NCBI RefSeq assembly: GCF_012927485.1
Contig: NZ_JABBPC010000036.1
Span: 1 to 47,995 of the forward strand
Reading direction: 5' to 3'
Length of the DNA: 47,995 nt
DNA from: Polaromonas sp.
Lineage (GTDB): Bacteria > Pseudomonadota > Gammaproteobacteria > Burkholderiales > Burkholderiaceae_C
Below, piece after piece: positions 36,016 to 47,251 of the stretch (within the stretch, counting starts at the first letter, position 1; each line of letters begins with the position of its first letter). The translations under genes were made by a program, and so were the position numbers. The notes beneath the pieces were generated by a model that did no database searches, had not been told where the DNA came from, and saw nothing but the letters and a program-made list of their open reading frames with translations.

Positions 36016-36432
36016 ATGCCCATTACCAAAGGTTTCCAGGCCCTCGTCGATGAGGCGATGGAAGAAGTCAAAACCTACTCGGTCGAGGCCGTAAAAGCGC
36101 GGCTGGCTGATCCAGCGGTGCAAATCGTCGACATCCGCGACGTGCGCGAACTGGAACGCGAAGGCACGGTGCCCGGTGCTTTCCTGGCGCCGCGCGGCAT
36201 GCTGGAGTTCTGGGTCGATCCCGCCTCGCCCTATTTCAAGCCTGTTTTTGGCGACGACGGCAAGGAGTTCATCCTGTTCTGCGGCGCCGGCTGGCGCAGC
36301 GCGCTGGCCACGAAAACGCTGCAGGACATGGGCATGCGCAATGTTGCCCATATCGACGGCGGCTATGCCGAGTGGGTAAAGCAGGGCGCGCCGACCGAGA
36401 CGCTGGAAGCACGCAAGGCCAAAAAAACCTGA
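36016..36432 (+). CDS. Rhodanese-like domain protein
   Basis: A 138-residue single rhodanese domain with the persulfide-forming cysteine C89 in LFCGAGWRSALA, preceded by IVDIRDVRELE and followed by HIDGGYAEW, the usual order. It should carry sulfane sulfur; the acceptor is unknown. AAGGAGA lies seven bases before the ATG at 36016. It follows the acyl-CoA dehydrogenase gene by 37 bp and may be cotranscribed with it. Confidence 0.93.
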   Translation: MPITKGFQALVDEAMEEVKTYSVEAVKARLADPAVQIVDIRDVRELEREGTVPGAFLAPRGMLEFWVDPASPYFKPVFGDDGKEFILFCGAGWRSALATKTLQDMGMRNVAHIDGGYAEWVKQGAPTETLEARKAKKT

Positions 36433-36489
36433 GTGCCTCAGGGCCCGGCTTAAAACCTGCCTTGGGTTGCCGCTGGGCGCTTGCGTGCG

Positions 36490-36632
36490 TCAGCCCGTCA
36501 GGATCAGTCGCAGCGTTTGCAGCTTCTGCGCCATGAACCCAAAAAACGCCGACACCCGGGGCGTGCGCCTGCGGTGCGGCTGCCGTGGCGCGCCACGGCC
36601 AGAAAGTGCTTGAGATCGTCCCAGTCGAACAT
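36490..36632 (-). pseudogene. Remnant of a LysR-type regulator gene (ends only)
   Basis: On the minus strand an ATG at 36632, preceded by a GGGGAG site, opens MFDWDDLKHFLAVARHGS, the typical first helix of a LysR regulator, and then loses the pattern. In another frame the segment ends VSAFFGFMAQKLQTLRLILTG and a stop at 36490, resembling a LysR C-terminus. The ~250 middle residues are missing and the two ends are out of frame, so the gene was destroyed by an internal deletion. The surrounding 36433-36740 spacer holds nothing else I can support. Confidence 0.72.
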
Positions 36633-36740
36633 GGCCAGCTCCCCATTGTTGGGCCCCCATTATGCAAATTTGCGGCTTGCGCGCTGGGGCACGTCTACCT
36701 AGACTGGCAGGTATCGCCACCGCCGATGAAAGGTCCTGTT

Positions 36741-37187
36741 ATGAAACCGCAAATCCAAGCCTCACGCCGCACGCGCACGGTGTACCTGACCTCGTTACTG
36801 GCCGCCGTGCTGAGCGCCGTTCCCAGCTCGGCGGCACACGCACAGGCGCTTGGCCAGGCGGCCCCGAAACTGGTCCTGAAGGAGAGCGTCCAGCAGATGC
36901 CCAGGTCAGACACGCAGGAGGTCAGGGTGCTGACCGCGTCGTTCAAGCCGGGCGACAAGACCGTGTTCCACACGCACCGCTCCCCCGTCACGGTGTATGT
37001 GCTCGAAGGGCAATTCACCCTGGACCTCGAAGGCAGGGAGCCCGTCGTCATCAGCGCGGGGCAGGCCTATGTCGAGCCGCCCGGCGTGAAAATGACCGGC
37101 TACAACCGGAGCGCGACCGCGCCCCTGCGGGTGGTCATCTTCTACGTGAGCGAGCCCGGCACCCCGTTTCTTGACCCGGCGCACTGA
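36741..37187 (+). CDS. Exported cupin-domain protein
   Basis: A 148-residue protein with an N-terminal signal peptide (basic SRRTRTV then hydrophobic YLTSLLAAVLSAVPSSAAHA, cleavage near AHA-QA) and a single cupin barrel. Metal-binding cupin residues are seen in FHTHRSPVTVYVLEGQ; the second motif is PPGVKMTGYNRS, where the usual histidine is not obvious. The function is unknown. The ATG at 36741 has AAGG seven bases upstream; an ATG at 36726 in the same frame is possible. The LysR remnant lies divergently upstream and may once have regulated it. Confidence 0.85.
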   Translation: MKPQIQASRRTRTVYLTSLLAAVLSAVPSSAAHAQALGQAAPKLVLKESVQQMPRSDTQEVRVLTASFKPGDKTVFHTHRSPVTVYVLEGQFTLDLEGREPVVISAGQAYVEPPGVKMTGYNRSATAPLRVVIFYVSEPGTPFLDPAH

Positions 37188-37237
37188 GCCGGCGACCCAT
37201 GCGCAACATGCGAGCAGAGCGTATAACTGATGCCTCT

Positions 37238-38044
37238 ATGCAACCCGAACCTTTTGTCCGCGAAGCAGGCGCCGGCTCCGGCGTTGTCTGCCTGCACTCC
37301 AACGCCAGTAGCTCGGGGCAGTGGCGCGCGCTGATTGACGAGCTGGCGCCCGGTTTTCACGTGTTGGCGCCCGACTCGTACGATGCTGGCAAGAGCCCTT
37401 CCTGGCCATCGGACCGAACCATCAGCCTGAGTGATGAAGTGGCGCTGATAGCGCCGGTGCTGGCCCGCGCTGGTTCGCCCTGCATGCTGGTCGGGCATTC
37501 TTACGGCGCGGCCATTGCGCTAATGGCGGCACTTACCTCGCCCGTCCGCATCAGCGCCCTTGCGCTGTATGAGCCGACCCTGTTTTCACTGCTCGACGCC
37601 GAGTCGCCTTCTCCCAATGAGGCGGACGGCATCCGCCAAGCCGTGGCGCGCTGTGGCGACGCTCTGGATGCGGCAGACTCCGGCTCGGCAGCGCGCCACT
37701 TTATCGATTACTGGATGGGCGAGGGCTCTTGGGCGCGCACGCCCGAGGCGCGCAAGCCGCCCATCGCCGCGTCGGTCGCCAACGTGCGCCGCTGGGCCCA
37801 CGCCTTGTGGACTGAACCCACGCCGCTGGTGGCCTTCCGTTCGCTGAACGTGCCGGTGCTCTACATGACGGGCGAGCAGTCAACCCGCTCCGCTCGCGGT
37901 GTGGAGCGGTTGCTGACTCAGGCACTGCCGAAAGTCGAAATCGTAGCGTTCGAGCAGCTCGGTCACATGGGCCCGATCACCCACCCTGAGGTGGTCAACC
38001 CGGTGATCGAGCGGTTTTTGCGGGTCTGTGCAGCGGGTGGATGA
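37238..38044 (+). CDS. Alpha/beta-fold hydrolase
   Basis: A 268-residue cytoplasmic alpha/beta-hydrolase. The oxyanion region is VVCLHSNASSSGQW, the nucleophile elbow is GHSYG with S88, an acid is expected around MTGEQS and the catalytic histidine in LGHMGPITHPEVV. No membrane segment or signal is present. The ATG at 37238 is favoured because the family usually begins just before the first strand; an in-frame ATG lies at 37199. The substrate is unknown; ester, lactone or C-C bond hydrolysis is possible. Confidence 0.88.
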   Translation: MQPEPFVREAGAGSGVVCLHSNASSSGQWRALIDELAPGFHVLAPDSYDAGKSPSWPSDRTISLSDEVALIAPVLARAGSPCMLVGHSYGAAIALMAALTSPVRISALALYEPTLFSLLDAESPSPNEADGIRQAVARCGDALDAADSGSAARHFIDYWMGEGSWARTPEARKPPIAASVANVRRWAHALWTEPTPLVAFRSLNVPVLYMTGEQSTRSARGVERLLTQALPKVEIVAFEQLGHMGPITHPEVVNPVIERFLRVCAAGG

Positions 38045-38137
38045 ACTTGCCGGCCCCGGTGTAAGCGGTATACCTTCGGCCGCGCACAATGCTAAGCTGC
38101 TATTTTGACTTTTATCCATCCGAAGCGAGCCCCCACC

Positions 38138-39298
38138 ATGTCCGGACTACTCCCCAACGTTGACCCTGACGGCCTGCTCGAGTTCTCGGTGGTCTACACC
38201 GACCGCGCGCTCAACCACATGTCGCGCAGCTTCCAGGGCGTGATGAACGACATCTCCAGCATCCTGAAAGAGGTGTACCGCGCGCATTCCGTCGCGCTGG
38301 TGCCCGGCAGCGGCACTTACGGCATGGAAGCGGTGGCGCGCCAGTTTGCCACTGGCAAGCCGGTGCTGGTCATCCGCAACGGCTGGTTCAGCTACCGCTG
38401 GTCGCAGATATTCGACATGGGGCACATCCCCGCATCAAGCACTGTGCTCAAGGCCCGCAAGACGCACTCCGGCGCCCAGGCTCCGTGGGCGCCCGCACCG
38501 ATTGCCGACGTGCAGGCGTCAATAGCCCAAGAAAAACCCGCGGTCGTCTTTGCCCCGCATGTGGAAACCGCTTCCGGCATGATCCTGCCCGACAACTACC
38601 TGCGCGACGTGGCCGACGCCGTGCATGCGGTGGGCGGTCTGTTCGTGCTCGACTGCATTGCCTCGGGCGCAATGTGGGTCGACATGCAGGCCACGGGTGT
38701 GGACGTGCTGATTTCCGCGCCGCAAAAAGGCTGGAGCAGCTCGCCCTGCTGCGCCATGGTCATGCTCAGCGAGCGCGCCCGTGCAGCCATTGAAAGCACC
38801 ACCAGTTCCAGTTTTGCCTGCGATTTGAAGAAGTGGCTGCAGATCATGGAAACCTACGAGAAAGGCGGCCATGCCTACCACGCCACGCTGCCGACCGACG
38901 CCCTGGCTCGCCTCTGCGCCGCCATGAAGGAAACCCAAGCCTACGGTTTTGCCAAGGTGAAGGCCGAGCAGGAAGCATTGGGCAGCAAGGTGCGCGCCCT
39001 GTTTGAAAGCCGTGGCCTGCCGAGTGTTGCAGCGGTTGGCTTCAAGGCGCCTGGCGTGGTGGTCAGCTACACCACCGACCCCGAGATCCAGTCCGGCCGC
39101 AAGTTCCTCGACCAGGGCCTGCAGACCGCCGCCGGTGTGCCGCTGCAATGCGATGAAGGCGCAGATTTCATGAGCTTTCGCGTCGGGCTGTTCGGGCTGG
39201 AGAAATGGCACCATGTGGACCGCACGATGGGGCAGCTGGCGGCGGCGCTGGACCGGATGGGGTTGGCTGCGCCTATGGCTGTGGCGATTGCCGGCTGA
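38138..39298 (+). CDS. Class V PLP-dependent aminotransferase
   Basis: A 386-residue fold-type I PLP enzyme of the serine/alanine-glyoxylate aminotransferase group. The PLP-binding lysine is K197 in SAPQKGWSSSP, preceded by LFVLDCIASGAMW, which contains the cofactor-ring aspartate; GSGTYGMEA near the N-terminus holds the phosphate-binding region. The amino donor and acceptor cannot be fixed; alanine/serine and glyoxylate are usual. It follows the alpha/beta-hydrolase gene by 93 bp. The ATG at 38138 matches the family start. Confidence 0.9.
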   Translation: MSGLLPNVDPDGLLEFSVVYTDRALNHMSRSFQGVMNDISSILKEVYRAHSVALVPGSGTYGMEAVARQFATGKPVLVIRNGWFSYRWSQIFDMGHIPASSTVLKARKTHSGAQAPWAPAPIADVQASIAQEKPAVVFAPHVETASGMILPDNYLRDVADAVHAVGGLFVLDCIASGAMWVDMQATGVDVLISAPQKGWSSSPCCAMVMLSERARAAIESTTSSSFACDLKKWLQIMETYEKGGHAYHATLPTDALARLCAAMKETQAYGFAKVKAEQEALGSKVRALFESRGLPSVAAVGFKAPGVVVSYTTDPEIQSGRKFLDQGLQTAAGVPLQCDEGADFMSFRVGLFGLEKWHHVDRTMGQLAAALDRMGLAAPMAVAIAG

Positions 39299-39556
39299 TC
39301 GAATAGGGGGCCTTTGCAGCGCCAGCGCCGTAAAGAATGCCTGGTGCGCGGACGCAAGATGATTCGCAGGGCGGTCAAAGCGGGGGGCAGGATTCACGAG
39401 TGGTGCGAAGGGCTAAGAAGTCCCCATTCGTAGGCTATGACTCAAGCGGACTCCTCTGCAAGGCTGGTCCAGTACGTTCTCACAGAGGTGTTCCGATCAA
39501 AAATCGATAGGACTCAATGACGGGCGTAAGGCCACGCTTCCCCACGATCTGAAGCA

Positions 39557-40171
39557 TCAACCCGTCCAGGCGAAGGGCGCGAAGTGCCCATTGCGCGTGC
39601 CCGTAGCGTCGTCCCAGTCGATGCCGAAAACGTGAAAGCTGCTGCGCTTCGCCTTGGCAAGAGACAGCCGGCTATTCACCGGATGAGCGGTGTTGTCAAT
39701 GCAGATTGCTTGATTGGGATCGGCGACACTCGCGACGCCTTCGCATGCCTGGTCGAGCAACTCTCCTGCGCGCATCGAGCGATTCAGCCCTTCGATCTCG
39801 AATCGAATCGGCCGCCGCTCGACGCCTGCAATCCTGCCAACGAGCGGTGCGAGCGCGGCCATCGGGCCACCGGCCGACCCGGTGGCGATGGCACTGATCG
39901 CCTCAACCTGGTGCTCCGTAGCTGCGTCGTCGACGATAAGCCCGACGGTAATGTTGCCCTCGCCCATTGCGCCCGGCGAATGCATCATTACGACGAACGA
40001 CAGCCCGTCGAGCTTAATGCCGTCCTTCGCACCTTTGTCGATGCGCATCGTGATCGCGGCCTTGCAGTCACCTTCGGTCGGTCGCGCCGCGAGGTTGGAG
40101 GGGATGCAAGGGCAGAGAAATGCGCAATTGCATGTCTCCATGTATTGACCGGTGATTTGCCAGGTAGCCAT
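39557..40171 (-). CDS. DUF1326 domain protein
   Basis: A 204-residue soluble protein that matches the DUF1326 pattern: N-terminal WQITGQYMETCNCAFLCPCIPSN with a CNC..CPC cysteine cluster, then FVVMMHSPGAMGEGN and a C-terminal FHVFGIDWDDATGTRNGHFAPFAW. The cysteines suggest metal binding; the function is unknown. AAGGAGT lies seven bases before the ATG. It is divergent from the DUF2182 membrane protein gene, and the two families are often neighbours, so they probably work together. Confidence 0.88.
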   Translation of the reverse strand: MATWQITGQYMETCNCAFLCPCIPSNLAARPTEGDCKAAITMRIDKGAKDGIKLDGLSFVVMMHSPGAMGEGNITVGLIVDDAATEHQVEAISAIATGSAGGPMAALAPLVGRIAGVERRPIRFEIEGLNRSMRAGELLDQACEGVASVADPNQAICIDNTAHPVNSRLSLAKAKRSSFHVFGIDWDDATGTRNGHFAPFAWTG

Positions 40172-40421
40172 AGCGATACTCCTTGAACGAAGGTGCTTGT
40201 TTGGATGTCCGCTTTGAGGGAACCAATCCGTTGTCGTTGCGACTCCACCCGAAACAGTCTATTCCGATGTTTGAGCCTTCGCAATGTCGCATCTTCACCA
40301 TGTTTGCAACCTGCATATTGCCAAAAAAGCCAATCCAAATCGATGACACCCCGGCTTGACTAGCTGTCGAAACACGCGCATCGTTCCAGGAAGTTCGAGA
40401 ACTGGCGAAGGACGGTGACCG

Positions 40422-41207
40422 ATGCGACAACAAGCGGCTGACAGCGCGCCACAAGGCATGACCACCCTCGTTGCCCGGCAGTCAAAGCTGACGGCGGGGA
40501 TACTGGCAATCAGCGTGATCGGCTGGATGTTCCTGGCCTGGATCGCGGTCGACATGAGCCAACCGTTTGCGCAACTGACGATGCCGGATTCTTCCAACTG
40601 GAGCGCCGCCAGCGTGCTTGCGATCTGGATCATGTGGGCGCTCATGATGGCCGCGATGATGTTGCCGTCGGCACTGCCGATGATCCTGACCTTCGTCAAT
40701 CTGAGCGTTCGCAGTGGAGAGCGGGCGCGGGGAGGCAGCTTTGTTGCAGCCTATTTGTTCGTCTGGGTCGTCTTCAGCGCGGGGGCTACGGCGGCACAGT
40801 GGGCACTACAGGCCATGGGCTGGGTCAATCCGATGATCGTCAGCACGTCGGCTTTACTGACTGCAGTGTTGCTGCTCGTCGCTGGTGTCTATCAGTTTTC
40901 GCGCCTCAAACAGGTATGCCTTTCGCGTTGCCGCACACCGATGGGTTTCCTGCTCGGGGAGTGGCGCGCTGGCTTGTATGGTGCCTTCGTAATGGGGGTG
41001 CGGCATGGCCTGATGTGCGTGGGCTGTTGCTGGGCGTTGATGGCCTTGCTTTTCGTGGGCGGGGTCATGAACCTCGCCTGGATCGCCGCGCTGTCGATTG
41101 CAGTCGCGATTGAAAAATTGGCGCCGAGAGGAGAACGACTGGCGTCGGCCCTGGGGCTTGGGCTGATTACGGCAGGTCTGGTCAAGTTGCTGGCCCTCGT
41201 GAGCTAG
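40422..41207 (+). CDS. DUF2182 integral membrane protein
   Basis: A 261-residue protein with about six membrane segments, matching the DUF2182 family: IWIMWALMMAAMMLPSALPMI, the cytoplasmic LKQVCLSRCRTPMGFL cysteine motif, and GVRHGLMCVGCCWALMALLFVGGVMN. The methionine- and cysteine-rich segments suggest transition-metal handling, but no function is established. GAAGGA lies nine bases before the ATG. It diverges from the DUF1326 gene across a 250-bp spacer that should hold both promoters. Confidence 0.88.
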   Translation: MRQQAADSAPQGMTTLVARQSKLTAGILAISVIGWMFLAWIAVDMSQPFAQLTMPDSSNWSAASVLAIWIMWALMMAAMMLPSALPMILTFVNLSVRSGERARGGSFVAAYLFVWVVFSAGATAAQWALQAMGWVNPMIVSTSALLTAVLLLVAGVYQFSRLKQVCLSRCRTPMGFLLGEWRAGLYGAFVMGVRHGLMCVGCCWALMALLFVGGVMNLAWIAALSIAVAIEKLAPRGERLASALGLGLITAGLVKLLALVS

Positions 41208-41422
41208 GCGCCAGCGGCCTGGGTGGCGAACCGGTAAGCCACTTGATGCGTGGAGGGCATGCGTTGGATGCATTGGAAATGCGCTTCGTGGTGCGCTGCG
41301 AAGCGGGCTTTCCGTCTATGCGCAATTGCCCGGCCTGAACTCTGTAAAAATCAGAACGATGAACAATATCTTGACGCGCATGAACGACGCAAGGCCGGCC
41401 GATGGCTGCGCTGCCTGAAGTA

Positions 41423-41848
41423 ATGAGCACACCGTGCCCCTGCGGCCGCACCGCCACGAAGGCGACCCCTAAAAACAAGACGGCCAAAACCCAGCACCTG
41501 CCTTTCTCGGCCTGCTGCGGCCCGTACCTGAACGAAGCCACCGCCGTGCCAGCGCCCGATGCCGAGACGCTGATGCGCTCGCGCTACAGCGCTTTCGTGC
41601 TGGGCCGCCGTGACTATCTGCTGGCCACTTGGCATGCCAGCACCCGCCCCACCGAGCTCACACTCGACCCGGCTGCGAAATGGCTGGGGCTGGAAGTGCG
41701 CTCGCACCGGCCGCTAGACGCCAACCACGCGGAAGTGGCGTTCGTCGCCCGCTGCCGCGAGGGTGGTCGTGCGATTCGTTTGCACGAGCTAAGCCGATTC
41801 GTGCGCGAGCAGGGACACTGGTTTTACGTCGATGGTGACCAGTTTTAA
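41423..41848 (+). CDS. YchJ family protein (SEC-C motif)
   Basis: A 141-residue YchJ/UPF0225 protein. The N-terminal zinc motif is CPCG followed later by FSACCGPYL; then ETLMRSRYSAFVLGRRDYLLATWH and the C-terminal strands FVARCREGG and GHWFYVDGDQF, all typical of the family. The molecular role is unknown. The ATG at 41423 (MSTPCPCG) is chosen so that the cysteine motif is at the N-terminus; an ATG at 41402 is in frame. Confidence 0.93.
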   Translation: MSTPCPCGRTATKATPKNKTAKTQHLPFSACCGPYLNEATAVPAPDAETLMRSRYSAFVLGRRDYLLATWHASTRPTELTLDPAAKWLGLEVRSHRPLDANHAEVAFVARCREGGRAIRLHELSRFVREQGHWFYVDGDQF

Positions 41849-41909
41849 GCCAAAAATGTCTTTTGCGCATGTTCTGCGTGCGTAAGCCGCTATTAAAAAG
41901 CGAGTAACC

Positions 41910-42569
41910 ATGAAATTTGAAGCAATCTTGTTTGACTGCGATGGCGTGCTGGTGGACAGCGAACCGATCACCAACGGCGTGCTGCGCGACATGCTGGAAG
42001 AGGGCGGCTGGTCACTCACAGCCGCGGAATGTATGCGGGTTTTCGTCGGCAAGGCGGTGCGCGACGAACGGTCCCTGATCGAGTCGCGTACCGGCCGGCC
42101 GCTGACCGAGGACTGGATGGCCGAGTTCTACGCCCGGCGCAACGTCGAGTTGCAGGCCCACCTACAGGCCATTACCGGCGCGCACGAAGCGGTAGCCGCC
42201 GCACATGCCCATGTGGCGCAACGCATCGCCTGCGCATCGGGCGCGGACCGCTTCAAGGTGGAAATGCAGCTGGCCCAGGTGGGGCTGATGGACTATTTTG
42301 AAGGGCGCATCTTCAGCGGACACGAAATGCCGCGTTCCAAACCGGCGCCCGATGTCTATCTGGCCGCCGCAGCGCATTTGGGCGTACCGGGCCAGCAGTG
42401 TCTGGTGATCGAGGACACGTCCACAGGGGTCACGGCGGGCGTCGCTGCCGGAGCCACGGTGTGGGCCTATTGCCCGCTGCCCGAGTGCGGTCCGGCTCTA
42501 TTGCAAGCCGGTGCCGGCCTCCTCTTCGCTCACATGGCCGACTTGCCGCCGCTGTTGGCAACCGCTTGA
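41910..42569 (+). CDS. HAD-family phosphatase (beta-phosphoglucomutase/CbbY-like)
   Basis: A 219-residue HAD hydrolase, subfamily IA. The nucleophile motif is LFDCDGVLVDSEP (residues ~6-18), a helical cap follows (~20-80), then ASGADRFKVEMQL, the SKPAPDVYL lysine motif and VIEDTSTGVTAGVAAGA with acidic motif IV. It resembles GS1-like/CbbY and phosphoglycolate phosphatases; the substrate is a small phosphorylated metabolite that cannot be named. It stands 61 bp after ychJ and converges on the AraC gene. Confidence 0.92.
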   Translation: MKFEAILFDCDGVLVDSEPITNGVLRDMLEEGGWSLTAAECMRVFVGKAVRDERSLIESRTGRPLTEDWMAEFYARRNVELQAHLQAITGAHEAVAAAHAHVAQRIACASGADRFKVEMQLAQVGLMDYFEGRIFSGHEMPRSKPAPDVYLAAAAHLGVPGQQCLVIEDTSTGVTAGVAAGATVWAYCPLPECGPALLQAGAGLLFAHMADLPPLLATA

Positions 42570-42698
42570 GCGATCTGTAGTGCCGGTTGCCTGTTTACCG
42601 GGCATCGTGTTGAAACCCCCATCGGGCGGCGATTTCGAGGGTTTTCCCTAGGCGTATGCACAAACTTGTCCACAGAAGTTGTGCACGAGCCGCCCGCG

Positions 42699-43757
42699 TC
42701 AGGCCAAAGGCTGGCCCAAACGCCTGAATTCAGCCGGGGATTGGCCGGTCCAGCCCCGAAAGGCGCGGATGAAGCTCTTTTCGTTTTGAAATCCCGCTGC
42801 CTCGGCCACCTGCTTGATGGGGCGGCCGGTGCGAAGCAACAGGTCCAGCGAGCAGGCTCGGCGAACGTCGTCTTTCAGGGACTGCAGAGACGCCCCTTCC
42901 TCTTTCAGTTGGCGGTGTAAGGTGCGCGGGGAGACGTGGAGCAGTGCCGCCAAGGCGTCCGCGCTGTGGGTCTGCGCCGGATGGGCCGCCAGTGCGTGGC
43001 GCACCCGCTGCACCAGCAGGCGGTCGCGCCGGTACTGCAGGACCGTGAGTGGCAAGGCGCGCTGCAGCATTTGTTGCAATGCGCGCTCATCCCGTCGCAG
43101 CGGCAAGGCCAGGTAGCGCGTGTCAAAACGAAGGGTGGTCAGCGAGGCGGCGAAAGCGATGGGGCCCGGAAACAGGATGCCGTACACATCGCAATGCGGC
43201 GGCGCTGTAAACGGAAATTGCGTGCCGAGCAGCGGAATGCGCGAGTCAATCAGCCAGCAGGCCAAACCGTGGATGTTTCTCAGTACCGATACCAGACAGA
43301 ACTCCCGCAGAGCGCCCAAGTCCCGGTGTTCGGTAATGGACAACTTTGCCGTGTCGCCCTCCAACTCCAGCTTGAGCGTGATGTCCCCTGCAATCAGCCC
43401 GTGGTGCCGGCACCATCGCTTGAGCGCCACGCCCAGGCTGGGTGCACTGATGGAGGCCCGTGCCAGCATGCCGTAGCTGCCCCAAGGCAAGCGCCGGCTA
43501 AACCAGCCCAGCGCCTCATCGTCCAGTTCCTGCATGGCGGCGTCGGAAATACGCTCCATTTGCCAGGCAGTGATCCGCGACGCTGCGTCGAGCAGCGCAG
43601 AAGGCGCGATTTGTGCCTGCGCCAGCGCGCCGGCAGGGCTGATACCGCGGCGTTCATAAGCCAGCATGATCGCCAGCACAAAAGCCATTGGCGTCACGGC
43701 GGGGGCGCCGGCGGGGCGGGAACTGCTGGCAGAAGGCATGGTCAAGCGGGGCGTCAT
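42699..43757 (-). CDS. AraC family transcriptional regulator
   Basis: A 352-residue regulator of the OruR/ArgR-like group: an N-terminal ligand-binding domain typical of the 'arabinose-binding' superfamily ([45 protein letters not shown]) and a C-terminal double HTH (~255-350: [47 protein letters not shown]). The start is uncertain among ATG 43757, ATG 43739 and TTG 43793; none has a good SD. It diverges from the acyl-CoA ligase gene by about 126 bp and probably regulates it, with a fatty acid or acyl-CoA as a plausible effector. Confidence 0.9.
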   Translation of the reverse strand: MTPRLTMPSASSSRPAGAPAVTPMAFVLAIMLAYERRGISPAGALAQAQIAPSALLDAASRITAWQMERISDAAMQELDDEALGWFSRRLPWGSYGMLARASISAPSLGVALKRWCRHHGLIAGDITLKLELEGDTAKLSITEHRDLGALREFCLVSVLRNIHGLACWLIDSRIPLLGTQFPFTAPPHCDVYGILFPGPIAFAASLTTLRFDTRYLALPLRRDERALQQMLQRALPLTVLQYRRDRLLVQRVRHALAAHPAQTHSADALAALLHVSPRTLHRQLKEEGASLQSLKDDVRRACSLDLLLRTGRPIKQVAEAAGFQNEKSFIRAFRGWTGQSPAEFRRLGQPLA

Positions 43758-43883
43758 GGCTTGAAGTGTGCTCGTGGGTGGCACGATTTGCAACCTCTAT
43801 GGCCAGTGGGAATCCGTCGCTGCTTCTATGCTTGGTCCATACTGTCCGCACCTGCCCATGGTGGCGGCCGCAAGGAGACAGAG

Positions 43884-45611
43884 ATGAGCCAAGACCTTTT
43901 CGCATCGCCCCCCCTGACACGGAGTCTCGCCCGGGGTAACACCGACGTGCCGCTGATCGAGCAGCCGATCGGGGCTTATTTCGACACCATCGTGGCCCGC
44001 CATCCCGATCGCGAAGCGCTGGTGAGCGTGCACCAGCGCCGCCGCTACAGCTACCGCCAATTGCAGCGTGAGGCCAATCGTCTGGCCAGCGCCTTGCTCG
44101 GGCTCGGCTTGATGCCCGGCGACCGGGTTGGCATCTGGTCGCACAACAACGCCGAGTGGGTGCTGGTGCAACTGGCCACGGCCAAGGTGGGTCTGCTGTT
44201 GGTGAACATCAATCCGGCCTACCGCACGGCCGAAGTCGAATACGCGCTCAACAAGGTCAACTGCAAGGCCTTGGTGACCATGGCGCGCTTCAAGACCAGC
44301 GACTATCTCGGCATGCTGAGGGAGCTGGCGCCGGAATGGTCGCACGCAAAACCAGGCGAACTGGCCTCCATTGTTTTGCCGCACCTGAAAACCGTGATCT
44401 GGATTGACGAGCCCGGCCAGGGCGTTGAGCAGCCGGGCCTGCTCCGGTTTTCCGACCTGCTGAAACGCGGTGACCCGGACGACGCGCGCTTGACCGACAT
44501 CGCCTATCAACTCAAGGCAAGCGACCCCATCAATATTCAGTTCACCAGCGGCACCACGGGCTTCCCGAAGGGCGCCACGCTGACGCACCGCAATATTCTG
44601 AATAACGGCTTTTTTATTGGCGAGGCCATGAAGCTGACCCCCGCCGATCGCTTGTGTATTCCGGTGCCGCTCTACCACTGCTTCGGGATGGTGTTGGGCA
44701 ACCTGGCTTGCTTCACGCACGGCGCCACCATCGTCTACCCGAACGACGGCTTCGACCCGCTGACCGTACTTCAGACCGTGCAAGACGAGCAGTGCACTGG
44801 CCTGCACGGCGTTCCGACGATGTTCATTGCTGAACTCGACCATCCGCGTTTTAAAGAGTTCAACCTGTCCACCTTGCGCACCGGCATCATGGCCGGTTCG
44901 CCTTGCCCGATAGAAGTGATGGAGCGCGTGATGACCGACATGCACCTCCGTCAGATCACCATCGCCTACGGCATGACCGAAATCAGTCCGGTGAGTTGCC
45001 AGAGCTCCATCGACACGCCGCTGGACAAGCGCGTGTCCACCGTAGGTCTGGTGCAGCCTCACCTGGAGGTCAAGATTCGCAACCCCGAGAGTGGCGAAAT
45101 CGTCCTGCCCGGGGTGTCGGGGGAGTTGTGCACGCGCGGCTACTCCGTCATGCACGGCTACTGGGACGATCCGGCGCGGACGCAGGAAGCGATCGACACC
45201 GAAGGCTGGATGCACACCGGCGACCTCGCCACCATGGACGCAGAGGGCTACGTCAACATCGTTGGCCGGATCAAGGACATGGTGATTCGGGGCGGCGAAA
45301 ATATTTATCCTCGTGAGATTGAAGAATTCCTCTACCGCCATCCCAAGGTTCAGGACGTCCAGGTGGTCGGCTTGCCCGACAAACGTTTTGGCGAGGAACT
45401 GTGTGCCTGGGTCGTGACTCGGCCCGGCGAGACGCTGACCGAAGATGAAATCCGCGCCTTCTGCAAGGGCCAGATTGCGCACTACAAAATCCCGCGTTAC
45501 ATTCGCTTCGTGTCGGGCTTCCCCATGACGGTCACCGGAAAAATCCAGAAGTTCAAGATCCGCGACGAAATGAAAAACCAGCTCGGGCTGGAAGAAGATA
45601 AAACCGCTTGA
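43884..45611 (+). CDS. AMP-forming fatty acyl-CoA ligase
   Basis: A 575-residue acyl-CoA synthetase of the ANL superfamily. The phosphate loop is [12 protein letters not shown], the adenylate motif [12 protein letters not shown], the hinge [12 protein letters not shown], and the catalytic lysine lies in [13 protein letters not shown]. The full ~570-residue form resembles medium-/short-chain ligases found with liu genes. AAGGAGA stands seven bases before the ATG at 43884; the frame is open much further upstream only because it crosses the AraC gene on the other strand. The MCC beta gene starts 14 bp after the stop, so the ligase probably belongs to the leucine/isovalerate operon, perhaps activating isovalerate. 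Confidence 0.94.
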   Translation: MSQDLFASPPLTRSLARGNTDVPLIEQPIGAYFDTIVARHPDREALVSVHQRRRYSYRQLQREANRLASALLGLGLMPGDRVGIWSHNNAEWVLVQLATAKVGLLLVNINPAYRTAEVEYALNKVNCKALVTMARFKTSDYLGMLRELAPEWSHAKPGELASIVLPHLKTVIWIDEPGQGVEQPGLLRFSDLLKRGDPDDARLTDIAYQLKASDPINIQFTSGTTGFPKGATLTHRNILNNGFFIGEAMKLTPADRLCIPVPLYHCFGMVLGNLACFTHGATIVYPNDGFDPLTVLQTVQDEQCTGLHGVPTMFIAELDHPRFKEFNLSTLRTGIMAGSPCPIEVMERVMTDMHLRQITIAYGMTEISPVSCQSSIDTPLDKRVSTVGLVQPHLEVKIRNPESGEIVLPGVSGELCTRGYSVMHGYWDDPARTQEAIDTEGWMHTGDLATMDAEGYVNIVGRIKDMVIRGGENIYPREIEEFLYRHPKVQDVQVVGLPDKRFGEELCAWVVTRPGETLTEDEIRAFCKGQIAHYKIPRYIRFVSGFPMTVTGKIQKFKIRDEMKNQLGLEEDKTA

Positions 45612-45625
45612 AAGAAACCGGCTCC

Positions 45626-47248
<1,623 letters not shown>

Positions 47249-47251
47249 GCC

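Noticed and set aside
39299..39556. Possible small gene or terminator in the spacer between the aminotransferase and DUF1326 genes
   Set aside because: No open frame with a ribosome-binding site and no strong hairpin with a T-run was found; the region is left without a call.
42936..43883. Upstream extension of the acyl-CoA ligase frame by over 300 codons
   Set aside because: It is the complement of the AraC gene; the ATG at 43884 with AAGGAGA in front matches the normal ligase length.
43797..45482. Very long open frame (561 codons) on the minus strand opposite the acyl-CoA ligase
   Set aside because: It is antisense to a clear ANL-superfamily gene; its translation shows no domain pattern and is rich in His/Arg/Gly as expected from high-GC antisense frames.
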